Shown: one piece after another, positions 27,601-36,800 of the stretch
Numbering within the stretch: the stretch's first letter is position 1
Layout: every line of letters starts with the position of its first letter
NCBI GenBank assembly: GCA_021734325.1
Contig: JAIPJF010000023.1
Span: forward strand, 1 to 53,571
Direction of reading: 5' to 3'
DNA: 53,571 nt
From: Fidelibacterota bacterium
Lineage (GTDB): Bacteria; Fidelibacterota; UBA8477; JABMPR01
Position numbers and translations under genes: made by a program
Notes under the pieces: generated by a model
Databases searched by the model: none
Seen by the model: only the letters and a program-made list of their open reading frames with translations
What the model was told of the DNA's origin: nothing

Positions 27601-28850
27601 ATCGGGGATATTCTGGCAGCTTCCCAATAGGTTTCCCCATTTTTCTTTTTATTCCTGAATTCGCCTGACCAGGTTTTCCCTGCACCAATGGTTTCCCATA
27701 GATCCCTGTAGAATTCCTTCCCCTGTTCCCCTGATTTTAAAATTCTGGGGTTCTTGCCTAACACCTCCTCAGCAGTGTACCCGGTGAGCTCTTCAAACTT
27801 TGGATTAACATACTCAATATTGCCTTTAGTATCTGTCACGACTATGGAAGCTGGACTTTGATTGACAGCCTGGGAAAGTGTGATGAGTTCCTGGTCTTTG
27901 ATCCTGTTCAGGGTAATATCGACAAGTGTTATCCTGATACATATCTCACCTTCTTCAACCACATGGGCTTGATTGACTTCAAACCAGGTCGGTTGTTTAG
28001 ATTTAGAAATGGTTTTTATCGTAAAGGGACCCAGCGTCCCCTGTAGGACCTTATCAAACTTGTCCACATGCTGCCCCAATAAACTGATCTCGGAAAAGTG
28101 CTTACCGATCAGATCTTTTCTAGGCATTCCGAAAATGTTCTTTGCATGATTAAGATCAATTATGATCCCGTCCAGTCCGAGAAGAACAATGGTTTCCGGC
28201 GCTTGTTCAAAAAGCCCGCGGTATTTGTTCTCACTGGATGCAATTTTTCTTTCGGCAGCAATGCGTTCATTCCGACTCAGCAGAAAAAGACCCAATACCA
28301 GCGTACTGACCGGATAAATCAGCATTACCGGCAGGCTGATTTGGGTAATCACATGGTAGGCTTCAGGTTTTGGTAATATCAGCATCCATAATATCATGAC
28401 CACATGGACCAAGACTCCAAAGCCAAACAGCTCCATTGCAGTGATATTTGTTAAATTTCTGTATTGTCGGTTTCTTAACTTGAGTTGTCGAATTACAACA
28501 CCGATCAGGGCTGATGAACCAATCACTCCCAGGCCCATATACATACCAATCCCACCCTGATAGATGCGCAATGTTGCTGTCATAATAACAGATATTAAAG
28601 CTGGGATTGTCCCAAAGAAAAGCGCGCCAATACTTAATACGACAGATCGTGTATCAAATATAAGTCCAGGCTTGTATTCCCAGGGAGTCAACATCACTAA
28701 CACCCCGATGAGACCAATGACTATGCCTGAGAGGCTTCTGTATAAGTTATTCTCCACCCAATATTTGAAGATCATCACATCATACACGAGACCCATGGCG
28801 AAAAGCAGGACAGCATTATTGATCAATCCAACAATCAGATTGTTATCCAT
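24693..28850 (-). CDS. LytS-type membrane hybrid histidine kinase with multiple PAS, GAF and receiver
   Basis: 1385 residues behind GAAGGA. Residues 1-125 form five helices of the 5TM-LYT type, with the diagnostic [20 protein letters not shown] segment. A further membrane region reaches about 190. PAS domains lie at about 205-312, 320-438, 445-565 and 575-692, a GAF domain at about 705-862 and another PAS at about 870-995. The kinase core has GGIAHDFNN (H1026), NLCNNA, DTGHGM and GTGLGLS. The receiver has D1318 (IVTDLTMP) and RKPW. It opens the three-gene signalling operon that ends in the NtrC regulator. Signals could be small ligands or redox/oxygen through PAS/GAF. No cofactor ligand was identified by eye. 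Confidence 0.92.
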   Translation of the reverse strand: MDNNLIVGLINNAVLLFAMGLVYDVMIFKYWVENNLYRSLSGIVIGLIGVLVMLTPWEYKPGLIFDTRSVVLSIGALFFGTIPALISVIMTATLRIYQGGIGMYMGLGVIGSSALIGVVIRQLKLRNRQYRNLTNITAMELFGFGVLVHVVMILWMLILPKPEAYHVITQISLPVMLIYPVSTLVLGLFLLSRNERIAAERKIASSENKYRGLFEQAPETIVLLGLDGIIIDLNHAKNIFGMPRKDLIGKHFSEISLLGQHVDKFDKVLQGTLGPFTIKTISKSKQPTWFEVNQAHVVEEGEICIRITLVDITLNRIKDQELITLSQAVNQSPASIVVTDTKGNIEYVNPKFEELTGYTAEEVLGKNPRILKSGEQGKEFYRDLWETIGAGKTWSGEFRNKKKNGETYWEAARISPILDEAGETIQYMAVKENITERKIAEEALKKNEVIFQIITKNATDFIWTIDMDFNMTYASDSAQRILGYTPEEIMKLNAAELFTSAEFERIQSLLLSELEIGAPHPGIKFQSKNLRKDKTEFDVEIQATIIYDHKKEPQIIQGYTRDISERLYAEKLLRQSEEQYRMIVENANDGIEISQDDKIFYSNNRFAEMLGYSVDEIKKISFKKIFTKEGLLELEERAKERHKTESRSGSYEATFVRKDGLHIQVDVKYEIIDYMGKPATFAIIRDISERIKAERELQRYSERQEQLLQTAYGLASSLDIDVVLEKVGHEIQSLLKCEGVTVYFLDDPGDLLIPAVSLEPEHSKKIMETRVKVDHSLSGQVVKANKGMIFNQASQQPGAYHIPGTPVEDDDNLLIVPLVAQNKVIGVISLLRRSDPFTNDELNYASTIAIYVSAAINNARTHDILKREIRSREASEEMSHDLGRIIEDSLNEIYLFDAETLQFVFINKGAKENIGYSLEEIKELTPLDIKPLHDETSFRQLLKPLMAGEIDNLHFETIHRRKDNSLYPVSVSLQMSSYMGKLTFLAIISDITDQRIQEEKQLELEAQLRQSQKLEAVGTMAGGIAHDFNNILQGLYLYAGIIKKELPDNERMRSNFQHIIDAGDRARDLVKQILTFSRREEAVLKPTKIQFLIKNALKLTRASTPSTIEIRDNIDSNCGPILCDSTQIHQIFINLCNNAIHAMRETGGTLTVSYKEVDAKIEVEPGAINSEASGVAELCVSDTGHGMADEVMEKIFDPFFTTKDTNEGTGLGLSIVHGIIKEMKGQILVESELTKGSTFRILLPLTEDEIVPEVVQEHSITIPEGMRILFVEDDQMIASAGKFILENKGYSVDLARDGQVAVEMFLKDPDGYNLIVTDLTMPRMTGLALTKEIRGYSKNVPIVLTSGNLDQALQSEFETYGVNGFIRKPWTADEMLKAIDAVFSD

Positions 28851-29226
28851 GCTGCGAATCCTTCCCGTTTTGAAACCCGAAAGTATTGATAAGTGATTCT
28901 AGTGCAAAAGGTCGTCGTCTTCATTTCCAGGCAGTTCTTCCGGCAGTACCAGATATTTGATGAAGTCTTCTGTTGTAGATTTGTCTTTGCTGAATATAAG
29001 AATAATTCAATCAAATGGAGGAAGAAAGGCAGGAAGAGCTGATGAATATTCATTCATCAGCTCCTGAACTAAATACATCGTTGGGACAGACCCCAAATGT
29101 GTTTCTTGAAGTTATTATCGTGTCTCCCCTGAGTTCACCTTACAGCTTAATTGATCTCCTCCATCACCACACACCGGGAAGGCAAAACTTGCCCTGAGTG
29201 ATCAGTAGTCCCGGTAATCCCTATTC
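28851..29226 (-). other. Intergenic region, no gene seen
   Basis: A 376-base gap between two minus-strand genes. It contains a perfect hairpin at 29036-29063 (listed) and the ribosome site of the LytS-type kinase. No sigma-54-type element or split repeat was found upstream of that kinase. Confidence 0.6.
29036..29063 (-). terminator. Hairpin, probable terminator of the 29227 gene
   Basis: A perfect 12-base-pair stem (GAGCTGATGAAT with its complement, four-base loop). On the minus strand a pyrimidine-rich stretch follows, but without a long T-run, so termination efficiency is uncertain. It lies 160 bases after the stop of 29227..30321. Confidence 0.5.
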
Positions 29227-30321
29227 CTATTCAAGATACATCATCTTAACCGTTTGTGAATTTGGTCCTGCTTGAATTCTTGCTATATAGATGCCGCTAG
29301 GAATGGCTTTGCCCCCTGACTCGAGTGGTTCCCACACAACTGAATACCAGCCCGCTTCCATTTGTCTCTGGATGAGTTGGATAATTTCATTTCCACGAAG
29401 ATCATATATCTTAAAACTTACATAAGCATCATTAAGTATTTGAAAATTCAGGGTTGTACTAGGGTTGAATGGATTGGGATAGGCATCCATCAAAACAAGA
29501 TCAGAAGGTTTCAGATCCTGGTTGTATTGTCTTACAGTCACACTGATCTCATCATGATAGGTGATCGTACTGTTATAATCCACATCGGCTAATCGGTAAC
29601 TGTAGAGTTCTCCAACATTCACATGAATATCAGTGAAGGTATACAGAGACCGTTCAGTGCTTGAACCCTGTCCCAGTAATTCAGGATCAGTGATAAAACT
29701 GGCGATCTCTTCCCACGCGAAGGCTGGGGTGTTCGAAGCCCGCTCGATAATGAAGCCCTGATTCTCGATCTCAGATTCGGTGATCCATTCCAGATCAACC
29801 TTTCCATCACTTGAACTGGCTGTCCAACTACCGAGCTCGACTGGAAGTGAGCTATCCGTTGATGAGGTAAATAAGCCGTCATAGGTCGCGTTGGACTTGC
29901 ATGAATAGGCTCGGTAATAATAAGTTGTGTTTGGCATGGTTGGCGTATGATCTACGAATCCGGCTCCGTCCCAATAAACAAAATAGACGCCATTTGTTGC
30001 ATCGATCATAGTATTTTGAGCAGTTCCGGCGTAATCCCCACTGGGTGTGAAAGTCCCAAAAAGACCATTCAGAGTGTAAACAATGAGAGCAGAACTATAG
30101 GGGCGAGCAGCGTTGGTCCAGGCCAGTGACATGCTTGTCCCTGAAGCATTACTCGTTGCTGTAAAGCCGGTCGGTTGCCCATAAGCGTGATGAACCAGGC
30201 TTGACACAATGAAAAACAACACTAGCAATTTCATGAGCCAGCGATGTTGAGAAGAAGCTAATAGACTTCTCGGAATCTCATGCCTTTCTGTCAGATACTG
30301 TTGGTTCACGATTGGTTTCAC
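29227..30321 (-). CDS. Secreted protein with FN3-like region and type IX-like sorting domain
   Basis: 364 residues from a GTG at 30321, chosen because GGGGAGG lies five bases upstream. The internal ATG at 30234 has no ribosome site. The signal peptide is the hydrophobic run LLVLFFIVSSLVHHAYG. The mature protein has a fibronectin-III-like beta region. Its middle (LPVELGSWTA, then W.TESEIENQGFIIERAS) is the common linker domain of secreted FCB proteins. The C-terminal about 85 residues are the sorting domain: MDAYPNPFNPSTTLNF, KIYDLRG and SGIYIAR, ending KMMYLE. Such domains direct secretion and attachment through a type IX-like system. Its promoter is one of the five sigma-54-type sites (30361-30375). 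The ligand or function is unknown. Confidence 0.82.
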   Translation of the reverse strand: MKPIVNQQYLTERHEIPRSLLASSQHRWLMKLLVLFFIVSSLVHHAYGQPTGFTATSNASGTSMSLAWTNAARPYSSALIVYTLNGLFGTFTPSGDYAGTAQNTMIDATNGVYFVYWDGAGFVDHTPTMPNTTYYYRAYSCKSNATYDGLFTSSTDSSLPVELGSWTASSSDGKVDLEWITESEIENQGFIIERASNTPAFAWEEIASFITDPELLGQGSSTERSLYTFTDIHVNVGELYSYRLADVDYNSTITYHDEISVTVRQYNQDLKPSDLVLMDAYPNPFNPSTTLNFQILNDAYVSFKIYDLRGNEIIQLIQRQMEAGWYSVVWEPLESGGKAIPSGIYIARIQAGPNSQTVKMMYLE

Positions 30322-30360
30322 CTGACCCTCCCCGGTCTTGCCCGTTTGGCTAGTTATAGT

Positions 30361-30375
30361 TCAAAGTATATGCCA
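30361..30375 (-). promoter_or_regulatory. Sigma-54-type promoter of the 29227 gene
   Basis: On the minus strand: TGGCAT ATACT TTGA. Expected start is near 30350, leaving a short leader that contains the GGGGAGG ribosome site before the GTG at 30321. Confidence 0.78.
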
Positions 30376-30450
30376 GTGAGAATCGCATTTTGTAAGTCAT
30401 TATTATTTATGCTGATAGGTGACTATATGGTTTTCCATAAACTCACCATA

Positions 30451-30487
30451 TTGCACATTCTGCATATTCAAACTGCAGTATTTGCAT
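30451..30487 (-). promoter_or_regulatory. Upstream activator site, two split repeats (29227 gene)
   Basis: Minus strand: ATGCA AATA CTGCA (30487-30474) and ATGCA GAAT GTGCA (30465-30452), starts 22 bases apart. The upstream one begins 112 bases before the -24 box. Confidence 0.74.
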
Positions 30488-30561
30488 AATACTGATTGAA
30501 TCAAGGAGGGATGCTCAAGTTCACTTTTTGTGATGCTTGAAATTTGAAATATGACGCCAGC

Positions 30562-30578
30562 ATTGATTAATAATCAAT
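30562..30578. promoter_or_regulatory. 17-base perfect palindrome, candidate operator
   Basis: ATTGATTA-A-TAATCAAT is a perfect inverted repeat with a one-base centre in the divergent gap. It is AT-only apart from one G-C pair per arm, so chance is a real alternative. No regulator is known for it. Confidence 0.35.
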
Positions 30579-30885
30579 ACAATTGAGTGATAGACCGCCT
30601 GATATTTTCCTGATAATTCTCTGCTTTCTGCGCTTGGTAAGGATATTGCTCTTCAAATTAATAGCGCGGCTTACATGATCTTAGGTCTGGAGGGTTGTGA
30701 GCGCATTTAATTTGGGGGTGGCTGGCTTTACCCCCTATGGGAAGAAAGTGTGCAAACATGCCTGAGAAAGTTTTACATTATCTGACTCAATAGACAGGTT
30801 ATATATTGTCGAGATCAGAAACTATAATTATAATAATTCTAAAATTAATAAATATTTGGCAGTAGCGTTGGAAGAGGAGTAAAAC

Positions 30886-32259
30886 ATGGCAGCATTTTCA
30901 GTTCTTATTGTAGATGATGAGAAAGTGATCCGTTCTGGTTTGAAGGCTCTGTTAGGATCTGTTGGGTACCAGGTAGATACAGCTCAAGACGGACTCGAAG
31001 CGTTAATGCTATACAAAGATAATCACTACACTCTGGTATTATCCGATATCAATATGCCGAATCTGACGGGAATTGAGATGACGAAGCAGCTAAAATTGAT
31101 GGATCCTGACGCGACGGTGGTCCTGTTTACCGGTTATTCATCCATAGAGAGCGCCCTGGAAGCGATGAAAAGCGGAGCCGAGGAATACCTTCTCAAGCCC
31201 ATCAATAACGATGAAGTCCTCAACATGGTTTCCCGGGTCTATGAGCGCTGGGATCTTAGACGTAAGAATGATATGTTGCGTCAGGAAATATTAAGAGCAG
31301 AATCCCTGGAAATTATTGGGAGTTCGGCTCCTATCAATAAAGTCAAATCAGGGATCACTCAAGCAGCTGACTCCATGCACCCCATTCTCATAAGCGGAGC
31401 TGCAGGAACAGGAAAGCGTATCATTGCCCGCGCAATTCATAATCAGGGTCCCCGTAAGGATGAGGCTTTTGTCGTATTAGATTGTGCGAGCACAGCTGTT
31501 GATCAGCTGGAAGCCGCATTATTTGGATATGAAGCCGAGACATTTCCAGAAACCCCAGGACGAAAATATGGATTACTCGAGGTTGCCCATGGCGGCACCT
31601 TGTACATAGATGAGATTTCCATGATGACCATGGATCTGCAATCCAAACTTCTGATTGCGATTGAGACGAGCCAATTATTCCGACTCGGTTCAAAACAAGC
31701 AGTCAACTTTAATTCTCGCATTATTGCAAGCACAAAGTTGAATCTTTTGCGTCTGGTCGAGGAGGGGAATTTCCGCGAAGACCTCTATTATAAATTAAAT
31801 AGCATACCCATTGACCTGCCTGCCTTAAAGGATAGAAAAGATGATATTCCCTTACTTGTCGATTATTTCAGCAAGAAAAATGGTCGCAAGGAGTCTGTTG
31901 GAGATCTCGAAGCAGACTTTATGGAGGCACTACAAAGATACGACTGGCCAGGGAATCAACGCGAACTGCAACATGTTCTGGAAAGAGTCTTCATGCTGGT
32001 TGGGAATGAACCTCCTTCTCTGGAATTTCTTCCTCCAGAGATCAGTGACGTTGATCATCAATTCAGCGGAGGGTACCGAGGCGATATCAAGCGCGCAACA
32101 CTGGCTGAAAATGAACGTGAGTATATGTTAAAGACCTTTCGCGAGTTGGGAGGGAATATGACTCATGTGGCGAAAGCTCTCGGACTCAACCTGAAGTCCC
32201 TCTACGATCATTTCGAAAAAGCGGGCTTAGGCTATCTCTATCAACGGGGTGATAAATAA
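30886..32259 (+). CDS. NtrC-class regulator paralogue with destroyed GAFTGA loop
   Basis: 457 residues, ATG behind GAGGAG. It is collinear without gaps with the intact regulator at 20025..21374 over the first 250 residues. The receiver keeps D54 (VLSDINMP) and LLKP. Walker A is GAAGTGKR (171-178), changed from GETGTGKE. The sigma-54-contacting loop GAFSGA (218-223) is replaced by ETFPET. Walker B IDEIS is kept, and FREDLYYKL replaces FREDLFYRL. The Fis-type helix-turn-helix is well preserved (MTHVAKALGLNLKSLYDHF). In known activators the GAFTGA loop is required to remodel sigma-54 RNA polymerase. This protein should bind DNA but not activate in the usual way. I infer a competitor, co-regulator or phosphate sink for the intact paralogue. 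Confidence 0.9.
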   Translation: MAAFSVLIVDDEKVIRSGLKALLGSVGYQVDTAQDGLEALMLYKDNHYTLVLSDINMPNLTGIEMTKQLKLMDPDATVVLFTGYSSIESALEAMKSGAEEYLLKPINNDEVLNMVSRVYERWDLRRKNDMLRQEILRAESLEIIGSSAPINKVKSGITQAADSMHPILISGAAGTGKRIIARAIHNQGPRKDEAFVVLDCASTAVDQLEAALFGYEAETFPETPGRKYGLLEVAHGGTLYIDEISMMTMDLQSKLLIAIETSQLFRLGSKQAVNFNSRIIASTKLNLLRLVEEGNFREDLYYKLNSIPIDLPALKDRKDDIPLLVDYFSKKNGRKESVGDLEADFMEALQRYDWPGNQRELQHVLERVFMLVGNEPPSLEFLPPEISDVDHQFSGGYRGDIKRATLAENEREYMLKTFRELGGNMTHVAKALGLNLKSLYDHFEKAGLGYLYQRGDK

Positions 32260-32434
32260 TTTTTACAGTAAACCGACAGTATTTTTGTATACACGGTTCA
32301 ATTCGGCATCCCGGTGGGAGTAAACAACTCACGACGGCAGATTCCGATGGATACCAAGTAGCCTGAAAAGAGCTTTTAATCTTTCCGAGTGCTTAAACCT
32401 TCCCTCTCCAAGCGTAGCATAATTACAGCCAACT

Positions 32435-32471
32435 ATGTATTTAATGCAATTTTATTCATGCATTTATTGCA
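32435..32471 (+). promoter_or_regulatory. Upstream activator site, two split repeats (32593 gene)
   Basis: ATGTA TTTA ATGCA (32435-32448) and ATGCA TTTA TTGCA (32458-32471), starts 23 bases apart. The first begins 112 bases before the -24 box. Confidence 0.77.
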
Positions 32472-32546
32472 TTTCTTTTTGTTTTCTTATTTACTGATCA
32501 AATCCCATCTTCTTTATATACAAATACTTACAAATTTTTCTCCACG

Positions 32547-32561
32547 TGGCACGAACTTTGA
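32547..32561 (+). promoter_or_regulatory. Sigma-54-type promoter of the stand-alone receiver gene
   Basis: TGGCAC GAACT TTGA. Start is expected near 32573, 20 bases before the ATG at 32593. Apart from this and its repeat pair, the 333-base gap 32260-32592 shows nothing I can support. Confidence 0.8.
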
Positions 32562-32592
32562 GCTAATAGAGGGAAAAACAGGGAGACCAAAA

Positions 32593-33057
32593 ATGGCAAC
32601 ATACAACGAGAAAGAGTATTATCCGGGGAGATCAAAACAAGTCCTTATCGTGGATGATAAATGCGAAGTCCGGGAAATTTTAAATGTGGTTTTAACCATG
32701 TACGGCTATTCCTGTCTGGAAGCATCCAATGGTAATGAGGCTGAGGTGATGTACACCTCAAATCATATTGATTTAGTAATTACCGATATATATATGCCGG
32801 AAAAAGATGGTTTAAGTCTCATCGAAGAATTAAAGGTCCTGGATCCAGACGCCAAAATTATTGCTATGTCAGGTGGCGATAAATTTCATAATCCCGCTTG
32901 TTTGGATTGGGCAAAAGCGCTCGGGGCTGCAAACACATTTGTAAAACCTTTTAATCATGTGAATTTTATGAATATTGTTGATTCTGTGATCAACCCAAAA
33001 GATCAACATCAACATGTTATGCCCACTCGTCAAGAGAGCTTCGCATTGGCATATTAG
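32593..33057 (+). CDS. Stand-alone CheY-like response regulator
   Basis: 154 residues from the ATG at 32593, with GGGAG eight bases upstream. A longer frame from 32389 exists, but it runs through the sigma-54-type promoter and was rejected. A 15-residue lead is followed by a single receiver domain: LIVDDK (acidic pair), D65 in VITDIYMP, a Ser in AMSGG and lysine in VKPF. There is no DNA-binding or enzymatic output domain. The tail (about 140-154) is His/Gln-rich. Such proteins act by protein contact, for example on a motor, kinase or pilus apparatus. Being made from the same promoter class as the surface operons, it could feed back on the kinases or act on the surface machinery (inference). 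A strong terminator follows. Confidence 0.88.
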   Translation: MATYNEKEYYPGRSKQVLIVDDKCEVREILNVVLTMYGYSCLEASNGNEAEVMYTSNHIDLVITDIYMPEKDGLSLIEELKVLDPDAKIIAMSGGDKFHNPACLDWAKALGAANTFVKPFNHVNFMNIVDSVINPKDQHQHVMPTRQESFALAY

Positions 33058-33086
33058 TTCCATGATTTTGGCTACATCCCTCTTTT

Positions 33087-33125
33087 AACCATAGCGGTTC
33101 AAAAATTGGACCGCTATGGTTTTTT
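33087..33125 (+). terminator. Rho-independent terminator of the receiver gene
   Basis: A long stem (AACCATAGCGGT with ACCGCTATGGTT, A-rich loop) followed by T residues to 33125. It also separates the convergent DUF1761 gene. Confidence 0.87.
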
Positions 33126-33152
33126 AATACTTCAACAAAGCTGAATAGAATC

Positions 33153-33587
33153 TTAGCGCCAAAGCCCAACAATTATTCCTGTTGATAGCATTCCAAGCAG
33201 CCAGTATCCGCCATTTATCCAAACATAGGACCAGGGTCTGTTCTCAAAAGCGGGTGCAGTCAGGAGATAAGCCAGGACAAATCCAAACCAGGCAAAAAAG
33301 CCGCTTATTAAACCCACTCGAACTGCACTTGATTCTGGGAACACAAAGGCAAGATAGTCAATAATATGTGCCAATGCCGCTGACATGAAAAGGGCGGACA
33401 CGAACATCAAACTAAATGAAACAGCCATATTGTTCTCAACCTTTCCTGATTCAAAATCCTCCTGGCTAAGGCCAACAGCTTTCATCCAGGCTTTTCCAAA
33501 CAGAGGCCCGTACCATAAGGATCCAATACCAAAAAAGACAAAGGCTGAGACAATGACAGCCCAGTAGTTAACCATCGATGTATACAT
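33153..33587 (-). CDS. DUF1761 family membrane protein
   Basis: 144 residues with four hydrophobic segments (about 6-25, 52-72, 86-108 and 122-143). The pattern is that of DUF1761: an N-terminal GSLWYGPLFGKAWMKA motif after the first helix, and a closing G.WLLGMLSTGIIVG helix. The ATG at 33587 has AAGGAG five bases upstream. A second ATG four codons in is less well placed. The family is a small inner-membrane protein of unknown function. It is monocistronic between convergent and divergent neighbours. The 263 bases upstream to 33850 hold nothing I can support. Confidence 0.85.
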   Translation of the reverse strand: MYTSMVNYWAVIVSAFVFFGIGSLWYGPLFGKAWMKAVGLSQEDFESGKVENNMAVSFSLMFVSALFMSAALAHIIDYLAFVFPESSAVRVGLISGFFAWFGFVLAYLLTAPAFENRPWSYVWINGGYWLLGMLSTGIIVGLWR

Positions 33588-33850
33588 GCAAACTCCTTCT
33601 AGGTTGGGGAAGACAATAATCTTCCATTTCAGTCCCCCTGAAAGTCATCAAACAAGCTATAGAAATATGATAAGCAGAAGATATTTGAACATAGCAGTGG
33701 GGTCAAGCAAACTATTGCACTTCATTTTCATTACTTGCCAACGCTAACATTCTCCTTACATGTGAAGCGCGACCAATTATCTTTAGCTTGCCCAAGATGA
33801 ATAATATCTGCCTAAATAGAGAAGTAAACATAAATCCCGGAGCTAGAATC

Positions 33851-36800
33851 ATGCCCACAAAATGTACTGTGAGCTTCCTCACCAAACTTTCCCTCATGCT
33901 CATTATTTCGATATACCCAAACACAGAGGCGATGGCTCAAGGTACGCCACAGCTGCCTGGCTTCACACGCAGTGCCTATTTCGGGGAGCAGGTAGTTACC
34001 TTTCAACTGAGCGAGGATATGACCATTCATATCAACGCCGCCTCTCTGGAAACGTTCATGCCTGATAAACCTGCAGGACTGGCCCTCTTTGCACTGCCCA
34101 ACGGAAACACCATTGAGCAGACGGTTGGTAAGACCCTCCAGCCCAGTGATGACTGGCACTATGATATTCAGCATATTGGTGCTCAAACACGCTTTCTTCG
34201 AAACAGAATACAGGATCACAATCTGATCACGGTTTATCTGGAAGCCAAGCAGAGGAGCTGGCCGACCTGGAAAACAAACTATGTCAATTATGATGATATT
34301 ATCAGAACAACGATCGAATATTTATTGGGCTGTTTCAAGGATTATGACCCCTTCATCATATTGACCGGTCACAGCGGAGGCGGACGTTTCATATTCTCCT
34401 ATTTGGATGGTGTCACAGATATTCCGGATTATGTGAAACGGATCTGTTTTCTTGACAGCAATTATGGATACGAACACGTCTATGGTGATCAATTCATCAA
34501 GTGGTTAAACGATGCCCCAGACCGATTTCTTTCAGTTATTGCCTATAATGATAGTGTTGCCCTGTACAATGGCGCTCCCATCGTTTCGGCAACCGGTGGG
34601 ACCTGGTATCGAACCCGCATGATGCAGCGTTATCTGGCAAATCAGTATACCTTTACCAGCGTTGAGGATGAATCCATGATCATTCACAAGGCCCTGAACG
34701 GACGGATAGAAATTCAGTTAAAAAAGAATCCAACTCAGGCGATCCTCCATACTATCCAGGTTGAGCGGAATGGTTTCATTCACACAATATTATCAGGCAC
34801 ATCGCTGGCTGAGGTGGACTATACGTATTATGGGGAGCGGGCATATTCTGATCTGATCCAATCCGGTGTGCTAAACCGACCCAATTATCAAATTCCCCTC
34901 AGAAATATGGATGCTCCGAATGGGTCACAATTCATGACATCACTGATCGGCATGAGTTTTAGTGATCGGGAAAAAGCCATTTTAAATCAATTGCTCACAG
35001 GGAATGTACCTTATTTCCTCCGTGAGCTTAACACACACACCACGAGCGCTCTTGATGCTCAGGGAGCTTCCCATACGGTGAGCTATCGCTCCATGCCTGA
35101 CTATCTGTCAATCGGGACGGATTCCAATTATTGTCGCGTGCCCATGGGACCCATTACCGCACAGCAGGCAGCTGATTTTTTTGGCATGAGCATGCCAACC
35201 AGGAAACTGGTAAATCAGATTTATGTAGACACAGATATCAAGCTGGCTCCTGTGACTTATCCGTGGGTTCCCAATGAGAGTGAAAGTGTTGAGAAATTCA
35301 TGCAACACAATGATAGTATTGAGGTTCAGCTCAGTAATGCAGGCGCCAGCCTTGGTCAAAGTGTTGGGGGAACCAAGAAAGATGTGGTACTCAGCAATTT
35401 AATTATCGACCCTACGAGGTTCGGACATGTCACTATCTATGGATGGCATCAACTGAATGGCAGCCCCATCCAACCACTGACAAATATCCACATCAACACC
35501 TATGTGGACTATAGCCATGGCATCCGGTTGCTGGATGCCCAGGTGACTGTGGATGGTGAGATCAAGACCCTGTCAGAAGTTCTTAAGGATCCGCTTCTTT
35601 TTTCACTGCTGAGTGACGAATCAGGCAGAATGGTTCAACCCAGCTATATTTCTGACGGTGCCCTGCCCGCCCGTCCCTCCTCTTTTGGCGCCGTAACTAC
35701 CAATCCCGGAAGGGTGGACATCTCGATCAAACCTGATCCAAATGTGCAGCAGTATCAGGTATATACCAGTACGGATGGGCTACAGTTCTCGGATGCACTT
35801 CTCTTTAGCTCAAACACAATCAGCATAAGCGATCTTGATCCGGACGCCATTTTCTATTTCAAATTGAGTGCCGAGAATTCGGCAGGGATTTCATTAGAGT
35901 CTGAGATACTTGCTGTTTTACCCTCAGGATTGAGTGATAAAAAGGTGCTGATCGTCAACGGCTTTGATCGTAATTCGACTGGCAATACCCATGATTTTAT
36001 CCGCCAGCATGGAGGCGCCTTGATGGAGAACGGCATTTCATTCGAATCGGTCACCAATGATGCAATCATCGATGGTCTTGTGGATCTGAAAAATTATCTG
36101 ATCGTGGATTGCATTTTGGGAGAAGAATCTACCGTGGATGAAACCTTTTCGAACAGCGAGCAAATCCTGTTCGCAAATTATCTGAAACAGGGAGGCAGAC
36201 TCTTCGTCTCAGGCGCAGAGATTGCCTGGGATCTTGATTATAAGGCGATCACCAGCAGCGATCGGAGCTTCATGCACGACTACCTTAAAGCGAGCTACTC
36301 GGCAGACGCCCCTGGTGGGAGTTCAGGAATTTATTACGAAGCGGAAGGGATTGAGGGAGACATCCTGGGCTCACTGGCTTCAATTCAGTATGATAATGGG
36401 TCTCATGGGACATTCAACGTGAAGTATCCTGATGCACTTATCCCGGAAAATGGAGGTCAGAGTATTGTACGCTACAAACAGGTGAATACCCACAATATTG
36501 GAGGTATCCGATTTGAAGGTGTTTTTCCTGGGGGAAATCAAGCCGGGAAACTTGTGTATTTGGGATTCCCTTTTGAAACTGTTTATCCTGCAGGCACCCG
36601 TAATGCGCTGATGAAGGATATAATGGATTATCTCACCCTCGCGCCAAGTTCAACACGGGAGCAGATCAATCAGCTTCCTGAGGATTTTGTTCTGGAACAA
36701 AATTATCCAAACCCTTTCAATCCGAACACAACCCTACAGTTTGGGATTCCCACCCCTTCTCAAGTCAGGGTGAGCATCTATGACACCAGAGGCAGAACCG

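Larger units (their letters stand above)
30322..30885. other. Divergent intergenic region (29227 gene and 30886 regulator)
   Basis: A 564-base gap holding the sigma-54-type promoter and split-repeat pair of the minus-strand gene, a perfect palindrome at 30562-30578 and, near the plus-strand gene, a TATAAT-like -10 at 30823-30828 without a good -35. A TGGCAG-N5-TTGG element at 30857 was considered and rejected. Confidence 0.6.

Noticed and set aside
30857..30871. TGGCAG-N5-TTGG, a sigma-54-like element before the 30886 regulator
   Set aside because: Transcription would start about at the ATG, leaving the GAGGAG ribosome site outside the mRNA. The expected split-repeat pair about 112 bp upstream is only partly present (GTGCA at 30750, wrong spacing).
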